A stretch of 33,695 nt of DNA. Origin: an uncultured Fibrobacter sp. Its GTDB lineage: Bacteria; Fibrobacterota; Fibrobacteria; Fibrobacterales; Fibrobacteraceae. The position numbers were made by a program, and so were the translations under genes. The notes beneath the pieces were generated by a model. The model saw nothing but the letters and a program-made list of their open reading frames with translations, searched no databases and was not told the origin of the DNA. This document shows positions 21,945 through 30,603 of the stretch, piece by piece (position 1 is the first letter of the stretch; the number at the start of each line of letters is the position of its first letter). The stretch is taken from contig CAMUYW010000034.1 in assembly GCA_947165045.1 (NCBI GenBank), positions 1-33,695 on the forward strand, written 5' to 3'.

Positions 21945-22452
21945 CTTTTAAAAGTTCATCCTTTGCGTCCAAGTAGTGTTCTACGCCAATCTTTACATTC
22001 TTGAGTTCGTCTGTTGTAAGAGACCTAACAACATGTGCCGGAGCGCCCATCACGAGAGATCCTTCTGGAAATTCCTTACCATGCGTTACAAGAGCCCCAG
22101 CCCCAACAATACAATTCTTTTTGATATGAGCTCCATCCATGATAATCGCGCCCATGCCAACGAGAACATTATCCTCGATTACACAGCCGTGAAGCACGGC
22201 ACCATGACCTACAGTCACCTCGTCACCAATGCTTACGCCAACCCCAGTAGACACATGTACAGAGACATTGTCTTGAATGTTGGTGCGTTTACCAATTTTG
22301 ATTTCAGCAAGGTCTGCACGAATGACTGCATTATAAAACACCGACGAGTCGTCGCCGATACTAACCTCGCCCACCAGGCATGCTCCTTCGGCCAAGAAGA
22401 CCCTTTCGCCAACTTGGGGAATTTTGCCTTTATACTTAATCAAAGAACCCAT
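21937..22452 (-). CDS. Gamma-carbonic-anhydrase-like hexapeptide protein
   Basis: A 171-residue left-handed beta-helix protein of the gamma-carbonic anhydrase / YrdA-PaaY group. Hexapeptide repeats run through the middle (VSIGDDSSVFYNAVIR, IKIGKRTNIQDN). The three zinc ligands are His in NVSVHVSTG and the two of VGHGAVLHGC. It carries GMGAIIMDGAHI, GAGALVTHG, MGAPAHVVRSL, all usual in this family. Members may hydrate CO2 or have lost activity; the catalytic side residues cannot be judged here. It is the first gene of the minus-strand envelope run and overlaps the lipid kinase start by 8 nt. Confidence 0.9.
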   Translation of the reverse strand: MGSLIKYKGKIPQVGERVFLAEGACLVGEVSIGDDSSVFYNAVIRADLAEIKIGKRTNIQDNVSVHVSTGVGVSIGDEVTVGHGAVLHGCVIEDNVLVGMGAIIMDGAHIKKNCIVGAGALVTHGKEFPEGSLVMGAPAHVVRSLTTDELKNVKIGVEHYLDAKDELLKDV

Positions 22453-22531
22453 ATTTTTAATTTATAAAATTACTTGCACATAAAATACGCTATTCCATTA
22501 AAAAAAGGGTTTGTTTCGGTTAATAAAAAAA

Positions 22532-22564
22532 TGACAATTCGTCAATAAGTTCTATCTTATTGAC
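22532..22564. promoter_or_regulatory. Nested palindromes directly before the aldehyde dehydrogenase start
   Basis: GTCAATAAG (22541-22549) and CTTATTGAC (22556-22564) are perfect 9-bp arms around a 6-nt spacer, ending one base before the ATG at 22566. A second palindrome, TGAC-AATTC-GTCA (22532-22544), overlaps its left arm. It could be an operator for a dimeric repressor, or an mRNA hairpin hiding the start codon. No Shine-Dalgarno is visible between it and the ATG. Confidence 0.55.
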
Positions 22565-22565
22565 T

Positions 22566-24026
22566 ATGAACGAAATACAAATGACAGATATCGAAAAAAT
22601 TTTCGAAGCACAAGGTCTAAATCGCTGGAAAATAGCCCAGACAACAGCCAAGGAGCGCATAAAAAAACTGAAAAAGCTCCGTACGGCCGTCATACAAAGG
22701 CAAAATGAATTTTATGATGCGGTTTGGAAGGACTTTCACAAGCCCCAATTTGAAGCATGGCTAAGCGAAATTTTCCCTATTATCGAAGAAATTGATTACG
22801 CAATCAGTCATTTAAAACGCTGGATGAAAGACAAAAATGCAAGCCGTGTATTTTTCTTGCCGACATCCAAAAGCACGCTCCATTACGAACCGAAAGGCCG
22901 TGTACTTATTTTTTCACCTTGGAACTATCCGTTTTTGTTGCTTGTAAATCCGATTATTTCGGCAATTGCAGCAGGCAATGTGATTATGGCAAAGCCGTCG
23001 CTCAAGACACCGCATGTCAGCGCATTTGCTACGAGCCTGTTTAAGGATATTTTCCCAGAAGATGAAATTGCACTCATCGAAGGGAGCGGCGCTGAAATTG
23101 GAGACAAGTTATTAGAACTTCCGTTTGACCACATTTTCTTCACGGGTAGTCCAAAGGTCGGCGCGCACATTGCAGAGATGGCCGCAAAGACCCACGCGAG
23201 CATCACGCTCGAGCTCGGCGGAAAATCCCCAACCATCATTCTCCCGAACGCAAATATCAAGAAGCACATCAAGCAAATCGCTTGGGGCAAAACGCTCAAT
23301 GGCGGGCAAACATGTATTGCGCCAGATTACGCTCTATGCCCGCAAGAAAAAGTTCAGGAACTTGCAGATGCATTCGCGGCAGAGATCAAACGCATGTTCG
23401 GAGATACCGAAGCAAAGCGCCATGAATGCAAAGATTTCGTCCACATTGTAGACAAACGTGCTACAGAACGCCACGCAACGTTAATCAAGGATGCCATAGC
23501 CAAAGGCGCAACACAAGTTATCGGCGGGATTAGCGATATCGAAAATTGCTACACGCCAATAACGGTCCTTACAAATGTCACGCCCGACATGGAAATCATG
23601 AAGAGCGAAATTTTCGGACCGATTCTCCCTATCGTCGCATACAAGACTATTGACGATGCAATTCAATTTATCCAAAGCCGCCCGAAGCCACTAGCGTTAT
23701 ACATTTTTGGTGATTCCAAACGCGATATTGATTTTGTGTTAAAGAATACGACATCGGGTTCCACGTGCATCAACAATACGATTATTCAAATCGAGAATCT
23801 TGAAGTTCCATTTGGCGGCGTAGGCATGAGTGGAACCGGCAATTACCACGGTTTTTATGGGTTCAAAACATTCAGCCATGAACGCAACATCATGCACCAA
23901 AAAGGGCTCGATGTTGTACAATTTTTCCATCCGCCATACAGCATACAAGATGCATCTCACCCTAGCATGCACAATAAAATACAAGCCCTTGCAGAAAAAG
24001 CTTTGCGCTTTTTTAAATCAATCTAG
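22566..24026 (+). CDS. Aldehyde dehydrogenase (class 3-like, NAD(P)+-dependent)
   Basis: Oxidises aldehydes to carboxylates. Features in order are PKGRVLIFSPWNYPF (about 109-123), AKPSLKTPHVS, FTGSPKVG for cofactor binding, and ELGGKSP with the general-base Glu at about 216. NGGQTCIAPDY follows, with the nucleophile Cys at about 250. The tail after residue 400 (PFGGVGMSGTGNYHGFYGF) is typical of class 3 / YwdH / fatty aldehyde dehydrogenases. An upstream TTG at 22560 would overlap the palindrome, so ATG 22566 is taken (486 residues). It is followed 8 nt later by an alcohol dehydrogenase, suggesting that the pair interconverts an alcohol, its aldehyde and its acid. The substrate is not known; long-chain aldehydes are plausible for this subfamily. 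Confidence 0.92.
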   Translation: MNEIQMTDIEKIFEAQGLNRWKIAQTTAKERIKKLKKLRTAVIQRQNEFYDAVWKDFHKPQFEAWLSEIFPIIEEIDYAISHLKRWMKDKNASRVFFLPTSKSTLHYEPKGRVLIFSPWNYPFLLLVNPIISAIAAGNVIMAKPSLKTPHVSAFATSLFKDIFPEDEIALIEGSGAEIGDKLLELPFDHIFFTGSPKVGAHIAEMAAKTHASITLELGGKSPTIILPNANIKKHIKQIAWGKTLNGGQTCIAPDYALCPQEKVQELADAFAAEIKRMFGDTEAKRHECKDFVHIVDKRATERHATLIKDAIAKGATQVIGGISDIENCYTPITVLTNVTPDMEIMKSEIFGPILPIVAYKTIDDAIQFIQSRPKPLALYIFGDSKRDIDFVLKNTTSGSTCINNTIIQIENLEVPFGGVGMSGTGNYHGFYGFKTFSHERNIMHQKGLDVVQFFHPPYSIQDASHPSMHNKIQALAEKALRFFKSI

Positions 24027-24034
24027 GAGGATTT

Positions 24035-25252
24035 ATGGCATCCTTATTATACAGATTCGCTTGCAGAACATTTCAAAAAGTACTCTTCGTTGCAGTACAT
24101 TTTATGCCCTGGCGCGAGCCACAAATTCTTCATGGCGCAGGGCGTTTACGAGAGCTCCCCAATCACCTTAAGGCTCATAAAATAGAGAATGTACTCCTTG
24201 TTACGGACGTCATTCTTGAGCAAACGGAATTTTTTCAGAGCATCAAGAAATATTTAGATGATGCCGGTATAAAATATTCGGTCTACAATCAGACCATACC
24301 CAACCCGACAATTGCAAATATTGATGACGCAACCCGCATCTACAAAAAGAACAAGTGCAAAGGGCTTGTCGCATTCGGCGGCGGTTCTGTTATTGATTGT
24401 GCTAAAGGAGTCGGGATTCGTATAGCAAGGCCGTGGACGCCAATTTCATGGATGCGCGGAACGCTACGCGTTTTACGCAAGATTCCATACCTCGTCGCAA
24501 TTCCAACAACAGCAGGCACCGGAAGCGAAGCGACATTAGCCGCAGTCATTTCGAATCCGAAAACGCAAGAAAAGTACCCAATCAATGACTTTGTTCTTAT
24601 TCCGCGCCTAGCAATTCTCGATGCAAACATTACGCTCGATTTACCGCCGCAACTTACAGCAACAACAGGCATGGATGCGTTCACGCACGCCATTGAAGCA
24701 TACATCGGCAACAGCAATTTTAACGGAAGCGCCGAAGCAGCAGTTATTGCTGGGCGACTGATTATTGAAAACATCCAGACAGCCTACAACGACGGACATA
24801 ACATCAAAGCGCGAGAAAACTTGCAAAAGGCATCGTACCTTGCGGGTTATGCATTCACGCGAGCTTACGTCGGTTACGTTCACGCCATCGCACACAGCCT
24901 TGGCGGCATGTACCATACGCCACACGGCCTTGCAAATGCAGTCATTCTGCCACACGTTCTTAAATACTATGGCGCAGATGCCGAAAAGCGCCTTGGATTT
25001 TTTGCGAAAGCGATTGGAGCCGTACCCGCCGAAATTGACAATCACGAGGCATCAACGCTGTTCATTGCGCAAATCCGCGAGCTGAACCGTTCCATGGGCA
25101 TCCCAGAATTTTTGGACGTCATCCAAACCGAAGATATTCCGACCCTTGCGAAATCAGCCAGCAAAGAAGCAAATCCGCTTTACCCCGTGCCCAAGATTTT
25201 GAACAAGAACGAACTCGAAGAGCTCTATCACATTGTGAAAGGAAATCAATAA
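24035..25252 (+). CDS. Iron-containing alcohol dehydrogenase
   Basis: Group III (Fe-ADH) NAD(P)-dependent alcohol dehydrogenase, 405 residues. AFGGGSVIDCAKG binds the cofactor and PTTAGTGSEAT is the family signature. Metal ligands appear in TGMDAFTHAIEAY (Asp and His), AHSLGG and HTPHGLANAVILPH. The first ~35 residues (FQKVLFVAVHFMPWREPQILHG, given here as MPWREPQILHG) fit members that act near membranes or on long substrates. A strong AGGAGG 7 nt before the ATG supports the start. It follows aldehyde dehydrogenase by 8 nt and ends at a hairpin terminator, so the two form a dicistronic unit. Confidence 0.93.
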   Translation: MASLLYRFACRTFQKVLFVAVHFMPWREPQILHGAGRLRELPNHLKAHKIENVLLVTDVILEQTEFFQSIKKYLDDAGIKYSVYNQTIPNPTIANIDDATRIYKKNKCKGLVAFGGGSVIDCAKGVGIRIARPWTPISWMRGTLRVLRKIPYLVAIPTTAGTGSEATLAAVISNPKTQEKYPINDFVLIPRLAILDANITLDLPPQLTATTGMDAFTHAIEAYIGNSNFNGSAEAAVIAGRLIIENIQTAYNDGHNIKARENLQKASYLAGYAFTRAYVGYVHAIAHSLGGMYHTPHGLANAVILPHVLKYYGADAEKRLGFFAKAIGAVPAEIDNHEASTLFIAQIRELNRSMGIPEFLDVIQTEDIPTLAKSASKEANPLYPVPKILNKNELEELYHIVKGNQ

Positions 25253-25259
25253 CAAGAAA

Positions 25260-25275
25260 TGCCCCGCATGGGGCA
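25260..25275. terminator. Bidirectional terminator between convergent genes
   Basis: TGCCCC and GGGGCA pair around GCAT. On the plus strand CATTCTTTTA follows; on the minus strand TTTCTTGTT follows. It lies between the convergent alcohol dehydrogenase and GH5 genes. Confidence 0.8.
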
Positions 25276-25282
25276 CATTCTT

Positions 25283-26716
25283 TTACTTCTTCACTTTCAC
25301 GACTCTTGCTTGCGGGTCGCGCTTGCCGAGCAAATCGTAGGTATGCTTTACGTGCTTGGTCAAAGACGGAGTTGAACGCGGGCGCATCACACCGATTCCA
25401 GTCTTTCCATCGTCGGTCTTGAAGTTTTCCACATGCGTAATGCCGTTGTTTACGTAATCCGTGAGGCCATAAGCATGCCGCATGATGTTCAAGATTTCCA
25501 TGTCGAATACGGAGCCGTCCGGTTCCGTCTGGCGACGGATAATAGTCATGTTGTTTTCGCCTTCGTGGCCCGTATCCCAAGCAATCGGCACAACCTTGTT
25601 GCGCTTTGCGGACTTCATCAAGTAATCATAATACGCAAGTCGACCCTTGCGGTGCTTGGCATATGCGGCACCTTCCAAAACGCCCACGCGATCATTCGCG
25701 CCGAATTCGCCAATAATCACAGGCACGCCCTTATCGACAAAATTCGTTTTCATCTTGCCGAACTGATCATCCATGCGATCGCCCGTACAAGGGTCGCCCA
25801 TTGCCCCCGCCCAAGCGTTGTAACCGCAATTATGCACGATATCCTCGCCCGTCGCCAAGTCTTCCGTTCCCCAGTAATACTGCGGATAGACTTGAGCGCC
25901 CCAATCAACCACATCGTTCAATAGCGTGTAAGTATAAGGGTCGTAATAATGCACTTCGACCATCAAGCGGTTGGCAATCACATCTTTCGGGAGTTTGCTT
26001 ACCGGCATCACTTCGCAACTGCGATCGACACTCGTCGATGGACCTTGAATCACCAGCGTACGGCTTGCGTTATTGCCACCCGTTGCACGCACGGCATCTA
26101 CAAACGACTGGTGGTACGTCATCAAGATTTCGGTTTCGTACTTGTAATTATCGTCCGTTGTTGCGGGTTCATTGGCACTTGCAAAAAGCAAGTTTTCGTT
26201 GTAGTTCTTGAAGCGATTTGCAATCTGCGTCCAAAAATCCTTCTGGCGGGCGTTCACCTTGTCCTTTTCCGAATCGTTCAAATTCCCTTCGAGCCAGCCA
26301 TTGTCCCAATGGATGTTCAGAATCGTCACAAGCCCAGCACGCATGCAGTAATCCACGACCGTCTGCACCGAATCCATCCAGCTTGAAGCAATCTCATTCG
26401 GGCCTCCGCCCGGAACAATATCAGCCTTGCTAGAATCGCGAGACAATGCGTTTGAATGGCTGTACCACGCGCACGGAATACGAATCGTGCTGAAGCCCGC
26501 CGCCTTGACGGAGTCGATATACGCCTCGGTCGGGAACTTGTTGCCCCACCATGTCGGATTCTGGGGAACTTCCATTGTGTTCCCGATGTTTATGCCAAAA
26601 CCCATCTTGGCAAACATTTCGTTTGCCGTCGGCAAATCTGCCGCGAAGGAATTTGACGCCAATGCAAAAGAGAACGCGCTGCAAAGAGCAGCAACGCGAA
26701 TGTGCTGTTTCAACAT
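25283..26716 (-). CDS. Secreted GH5 cellulase (endoglucanase)
   Basis: Glycoside hydrolase family 5 enzyme cleaving beta-1,4-glucans. The ATG at 26714-26716 has AAAGGATT before it and gives 477 residues with a signal peptide (about 1-25, LCSAFSFALASNSFA). An earlier in-frame start would put a hydrophobic extension ahead of the signal. The domain begins GFGINIGNTMEVP and continues with RIPCAWY and LNIHWDNGW (His136). The acid/base is Glu183 in ASANEPATTD, then HYYDPYTY and the nucleophile Glu337 in VIIGEFGAND. The domain ends near 430. A C-terminal basic tail of about 45 residues follows (ending ARVVKVKK), similar in character to basic tails reported on secreted Fibrobacter enzymes. No carbohydrate-binding module or dockerin is present. 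It is transcribed alone and converges on the alcohol dehydrogenase. Confidence 0.93.
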   Translation of the reverse strand: MLKQHIRVAALCSAFSFALASNSFAADLPTANEMFAKMGFGINIGNTMEVPQNPTWWGNKFPTEAYIDSVKAAGFSTIRIPCAWYSHSNALSRDSSKADIVPGGGPNEIASSWMDSVQTVVDYCMRAGLVTILNIHWDNGWLEGNLNDSEKDKVNARQKDFWTQIANRFKNYNENLLFASANEPATTDDNYKYETEILMTYHQSFVDAVRATGGNNASRTLVIQGPSTSVDRSCEVMPVSKLPKDVIANRLMVEVHYYDPYTYTLLNDVVDWGAQVYPQYYWGTEDLATGEDIVHNCGYNAWAGAMGDPCTGDRMDDQFGKMKTNFVDKGVPVIIGEFGANDRVGVLEGAAYAKHRKGRLAYYDYLMKSAKRNKVVPIAWDTGHEGENNMTIIRRQTEPDGSVFDMEILNIMRHAYGLTDYVNNGITHVENFKTDDGKTGIGVMRPRSTPSLTKHVKHTYDLLGKRDPQARVVKVKK

Positions 26717-26827
26717 AGTTAATCCTTTGGTTCTATGCCATTCGCGTTTTATCCCCAAACAACGAAAGACCATAACACCGAATTTAAATATACACCAAAA
26801 TCCACCAAAAGCAAAAATCCACGCCAA

Positions 26828-26935
26828 TTAAAGCGTGGACATTTTGTCAAACGAGGTATGGGCTATGGGGTCGCTACGCTCTGAGCTATGAGCTACACAC
26901 GCTTAAGTGGGAATTTCCATCTCGTTTTAAGAAAA
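26828..26935. other. Gap upstream of the GH5 and beside the DUF4419 gene: period tract only
   Basis: Contains a drifting tract of GCTATG/GAGCTA words (about 26858-26900). A loose inverted pair AAGCGTGG / CACGCTT brackets it on its left and right. No gene is seen. The 219-nt gap 26717-26935 as a whole holds the GH5 5' region and this tract. Confidence 0.4.
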
Positions 26936-28150
26936 TTATTTTTCCTCAAGGCTTTCAAAAAGAGCGTAGCCTCGGGCTGCTTTCAACATATTCGTGGTGG
27001 TATCAACTTGAATACCAATAAAACCGGTATAAAGCCTCAAAGGAATCATTTTACCTAAATAATTCCATTCAATCCGTATCGAGGTCACACCTCTAGGAAC
27101 ATTCCGAACATCCAATCGTTCATTCCAATCCGGAGAATGCCTTTTATAAACTTCAACAATTTCGTCTAAATTACTCGCGCTTAAATCTAATCCTGTGTAT
27201 GGGAAAAATCTAGAAATCCAACCGTTAAAAGTCACATTGCCACACCCTTCCGGAATGTAATGCTTGTATATTCCTCTCCAATGATCCATATTTATCTTGC
27301 CATCAAAGACATTGATAAACTCATCTAGAACAGGATTAAGCCCAACAGCCCACCAATCCATATCCAAACGCGATGCAAGTCTGTTAAAAGAATCCTTGAG
27401 CAAAACCCAGTCTTCTTTTTTACCATTTATCTTGATTTTGGGGATTCCGCAAAACGTAGAAACCAGATACTCGTAATATTCCGCAGCCACAGCCATGACC
27501 ATCGCACTAGAAATGTTATAATCCACCGGACTTGTCGTCGAGAACTTTGTTTTAAGCGGCAACCCAGTCTCTTCGGGCAACTTGGACTGTAAGACTTCAA
27601 ATAAATTCGCAAGCGTCCAGAACCATTCATGATGCGTTGATTCGGTGGTCAGCGAATTATCCTCAAAAGTAACTATAGTATCCGTTCCCGGAGTAACAAA
27701 CTTATCTTTCAAAGCTTCGCGATTGCTTTTGACATGGTAGCGGAAACCATCCAAAATCATAAGCCAAATATCATCCGGATTTATTTCCAAGGAATAATGA
27801 TTGGCAAACGCTAGTTTAACGACATCAAAGAAAGATGATTTATCAGACCATTCTCTGACAAAAGGACTTATCGAATCGGAATACGCATAAAAAATCTTGC
27901 GTCCTCTTTCTTGTTTATTTTTAGAAAAATGTTCTGCAAAACCACCCTTTTCAACAGGAACAAGTTTCTCTTTAAAAGGTTTGCTTTGAACGCTAGAATC
28001 AACAATCATGACATACGCGTTCGTATCGCGGACAAAGCCTTCGAAACTTTGCTTCACGTTCGAAGACAATTTGATGACCTTTTCGTCTCCGCAAGAAGAA
28101 AGTACGCATGCGGCAAGGAGGAAGAAAAGGTATTTGTAAAGGCTATGCAT
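26936..28150 (-). CDS. DUF4419 lipoprotein (short copy)
   Basis: The signal peptide MHSLYKYLFFLLAACVLSSC with lipobox LSSC predicts an envelope lipoprotein of 404 residues. From about residue 95 it matches DUF4419: NHYSLEINPDDIWLMILDG, KFSTTSPVDYNIS, FCGIPKIKINGKKEDWVLL, LNPVLDEFINVF and NGWISRFFPYTG. DUF4419 has no known activity. It is a tandem paralogue of the 784-residue gene that lies upstream on the same strand (18-nt spacer), sharing signal peptide, order of motifs and the segment TGFIGIQVDTT.NMLK..RGYAL. It stops about ten residues after that point, where the longer copy goes on. Either it is a truncated duplicate or the longer copy gained a C-terminal part. No Shine-Dalgarno is visible. 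Confidence 0.82.
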   Translation of the reverse strand: MHSLYKYLFFLLAACVLSSCGDEKVIKLSSNVKQSFEGFVRDTNAYVMIVDSSVQSKPFKEKLVPVEKGGFAEHFSKNKQERGRKIFYAYSDSISPFVREWSDKSSFFDVVKLAFANHYSLEINPDDIWLMILDGFRYHVKSNREALKDKFVTPGTDTIVTFEDNSLTTESTHHEWFWTLANLFEVLQSKLPEETGLPLKTKFSTTSPVDYNISSAMVMAVAAEYYEYLVSTFCGIPKIKINGKKEDWVLLKDSFNRLASRLDMDWWAVGLNPVLDEFINVFDGKINMDHWRGIYKHYIPEGCGNVTFNGWISRFFPYTGLDLSASNLDEIVEVYKRHSPDWNERLDVRNVPRGVTSIRIEWNYLGKMIPLRLYTGFIGIQVDTTTNMLKAARGYALFESLEEK

Positions 28151-28168
28151 ACTAACAATATAAAAAAT

Positions 28169-30523
28169 TTATTCTTCCACAAAGCACGGCGGAATTTTGA
28201 GTGTTACGACATCCGAAAGCGAGATACGACCATAACGCACTTTGTCAAATCGATCAAAAGTCCGATTTGTGGAAACAGGAATGATTTCATTTTGCACAAG
28301 TTTATTAAGAATGATTTCGTTTTCATTTTGCACAAGTTTATTAAGAATGATTTCGTTTTCATTTTGCTCAAGTTTCTTATTGAACTCATTACATTCATAA
28401 TGATTTACACTTCCTGTAACAAGGTCTTTCGTAAAAATGATTTCACTGCAAAGAGCCTTTTTTTCATCTAGGTTGCCCACAATTTCAACCGAATCTTTCG
28501 CGGATTGCCCATTCTGCTTGCAGACCATACGATACTTTCTTGAAAAAGATATACGCAACTTCGCTGACTTTATAATAAAATCATAGCCTCTTGGAGCATC
28601 CCAAGCATAATAAAGAGCATCCTTAACATCTTCTAAAAAAGCTTTGTACTTAGAGTGTTCTGTACTCATGATAACATTTGCGACTTGACCATCTTCGCCA
28701 TACTCAAGTTTTGCGTCAACAGATAATTTAAAATCATTTTTATAATGTTTATAGAAAGCCTTTTTTAATCGCCAAGCGAAAGCCCTTTCGAAACCCGATC
28801 CTTTAAAATCATAATAAGATTTATTACCAATAATATTGCCGTTTTTGAGTTCAAAAGAATCAACAAAAACATCTACATCTAATTTCGGGAGACTCTTATC
28901 ATTTGTAAATCCATTAAACTCACCCACAAAAGAAATATGGTGTTCCTTGAAAAAAGACTCTAAAGACAGAGAATCGCTTAGAATTCCAATCTCTTGCGAA
29001 AGAACAACATATTTTTTTTCAATCTGTTTATAAAGGCTTAAACGTTCTATAGCTTTTCCACCTTTATATAAGTTAATTACGCAAAACGGTTCGGCATTGG
29101 CAATTTTTTCTTCAATTTCATAAGGGTAATATTCATGAGATCTATCGTATTTTTCACTCTTGAATGATGCTGCGGCGGCAAAGTTTTCAATTTCCTTCGG
29201 ATTGCTTGTTGCATAAGCAAGACCCTGTGCATTATAGATTTCAATCGAATCTGAGATTGCCAAAGACTCCCGCAAGCGGAGAGATTTTCCGGGAATATAA
29301 TTAAGCTTATTAGCAATAGAATCCATATCGCACCAGCCGCAATAAGACATGAGAGCATATCCGCGAGATGATTTCAGCATATTTCTAGTTGTATCGACCT
29401 GAATCCCGATGAAACCCGTATAAATCTTCAAAGGAATTTTCTTGCCGTAATAAATCCAATTGACGTTAACGTCCGTCAATTCCTTCGGAATATCATCTAT
29501 TTGATTAATGGCACCGCTCCAATCCATTCGACGTTCTGGTTTATCGTGGCCTATATAAGGATAAAATTTGGTTATCCATCCATCAATCGGATGCCATCCA
29601 CATTCACGACCGGGATCTTTAAAGATGTTCCTCCAATGGCTTAAATTTATTTTGCCATCAAAAATATTGATGAATTCATCCAGAATGGGATTTAACTCTT
29701 TCGCCCACCATTCAAAATTCAATCGTGACGCAAGCTTGTTAAAAGAATCTTTAAGCAAGCTCCAGTCCAATTTTGTGCCGTTCACCTTAATTTTGGGGAT
29801 GCCACAACCACCAATCAATGTAAAAGTATAATAATCTGAAGCAAGAGCCATCACCATGGAACGAGATATGTTGTCATCAATCGGGTTTGTCGTCGAGAAT
29901 TTAACATTCAATGGGTCTCCAGTTTCTACAGGCATTTTCTCTTGCAATGAATCAAACAAATCCGCAAGAACGCCATGCCATTTTTCATACGTTGAACTCC
30001 ACGAAAGCGAGTCATCCCGAATTTCGATAGCCGTATTAGCCCCCGGCAATACAAAGCGGTCTTTCAGCAAATCACGATTGCTATTCACATGGAACCGAAT
30101 GCCGTTCAAAATGGTAAGCCATATATCGTCTGGATTTATTTCTATGGAATTATGACAAGCATACGCGTGTTCCACCATCTCTATAAAAGACGCACTCCAA
30201 GAAGACGATCCACTAATAAAAGGACTAATGGAATCCGAATACGCATAAAATATCTTTTTCGCATTCGTCCCTTCTTGCGAATAGCCTTTAATATATTCCG
30301 TAAAGCCGCCTTGATTTATAGGAATCAATTCGCTTTCGATAGCTTTTTCGTGAACGGTCGTATCGATGACCATTGCGTACGCACTCGTATCACGGGCAAA
30401 GCCGTAAATCTTGTGCGAAGAATCCGGTGAAACGTTAATGGGATTATTCACTTGCTTGCGTTCGCAAGAGAGCAAAACGCATGCGGCGAGGAGGAAGAAA
30501 AGGTATTTACAAAGGCTATGCAT
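28169..30523 (-). CDS. DUF4419 lipoprotein (long copy with extra C-terminal domains)
   Basis: A 784-residue lipoprotein whose signal peptide MHSLCKYLFFLLAACVLLSC is nearly identical to the neighbour's. DUF4419 occupies about 95-400 (NSIEINPDDIWLTILNG, FSTTNPIDDNIS, GGCGIPKIKVNGTKLDW). A unique C-terminal half follows, including a region at about 575-690 (LEYGEDGQVANVIM, KDALYYAWDAP) that loosely resembles TonB C-terminal-like domains; this is a weak inference. Near the end are two exact copies of the 12-residue repeat QNENEIILNKLV plus partial copies. Five cysteines in the C-terminal half could form disulphides. It is the first gene of the pair, read towards the shorter copy. Function unknown. 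Confidence 0.8.
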   Translation of the reverse strand: MHSLCKYLFFLLAACVLLSCERKQVNNPINVSPDSSHKIYGFARDTSAYAMVIDTTVHEKAIESELIPINQGGFTEYIKGYSQEGTNAKKIFYAYSDSISPFISGSSSWSASFIEMVEHAYACHNSIEINPDDIWLTILNGIRFHVNSNRDLLKDRFVLPGANTAIEIRDDSLSWSSTYEKWHGVLADLFDSLQEKMPVETGDPLNVKFSTTNPIDDNISRSMVMALASDYYTFTLIGGCGIPKIKVNGTKLDWSLLKDSFNKLASRLNFEWWAKELNPILDEFINIFDGKINLSHWRNIFKDPGRECGWHPIDGWITKFYPYIGHDKPERRMDWSGAINQIDDIPKELTDVNVNWIYYGKKIPLKIYTGFIGIQVDTTRNMLKSSRGYALMSYCGWCDMDSIANKLNYIPGKSLRLRESLAISDSIEIYNAQGLAYATSNPKEIENFAAAASFKSEKYDRSHEYYPYEIEEKIANAEPFCVINLYKGGKAIERLSLYKQIEKKYVVLSQEIGILSDSLSLESFFKEHHISFVGEFNGFTNDKSLPKLDVDVFVDSFELKNGNIIGNKSYYDFKGSGFERAFAWRLKKAFYKHYKNDFKLSVDAKLEYGEDGQVANVIMSTEHSKYKAFLEDVKDALYYAWDAPRGYDFIIKSAKLRISFSRKYRMVCKQNGQSAKDSVEIVGNLDEKKALCSEIIFTKDLVTGSVNHYECNEFNKKLEQNENEIILNKLVQNENEIILNKLVQNEIIPVSTNRTFDRFDKVRYGRISLSDVVTLKIPPCFVEE
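28279..28379 (-). repeat. 36-bp in-frame tandem repeat in the long DUF4419 gene
   Basis: Two exact 36-bp copies (28288-28323 and 28324-28359), each beginning CATTTTGCACAAG on the plus strand, are flanked by partial copies on both sides. They encode 12-residue repeats QNENEIILNKLV. Because 36 is a multiple of three, copy number can change without a frameshift. Confidence 0.85.
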
Positions 30524-30603
30524 AATAACAATATAACAACATGGCCTTGCAGAAATTTTATAATAAAAAGTAAAATAATGTATAAAAAAGGAGATTCCCG
30601 ACT

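Noticed and set aside
26936..28150. Short DUF4419 gene as a frameshifted remnant of the long one
   Set aside because: It keeps an intact frame from signal peptide through the entire DUF4419 region and ends with its own stop. I found no trace of the longer copy's C-terminal half after that stop.
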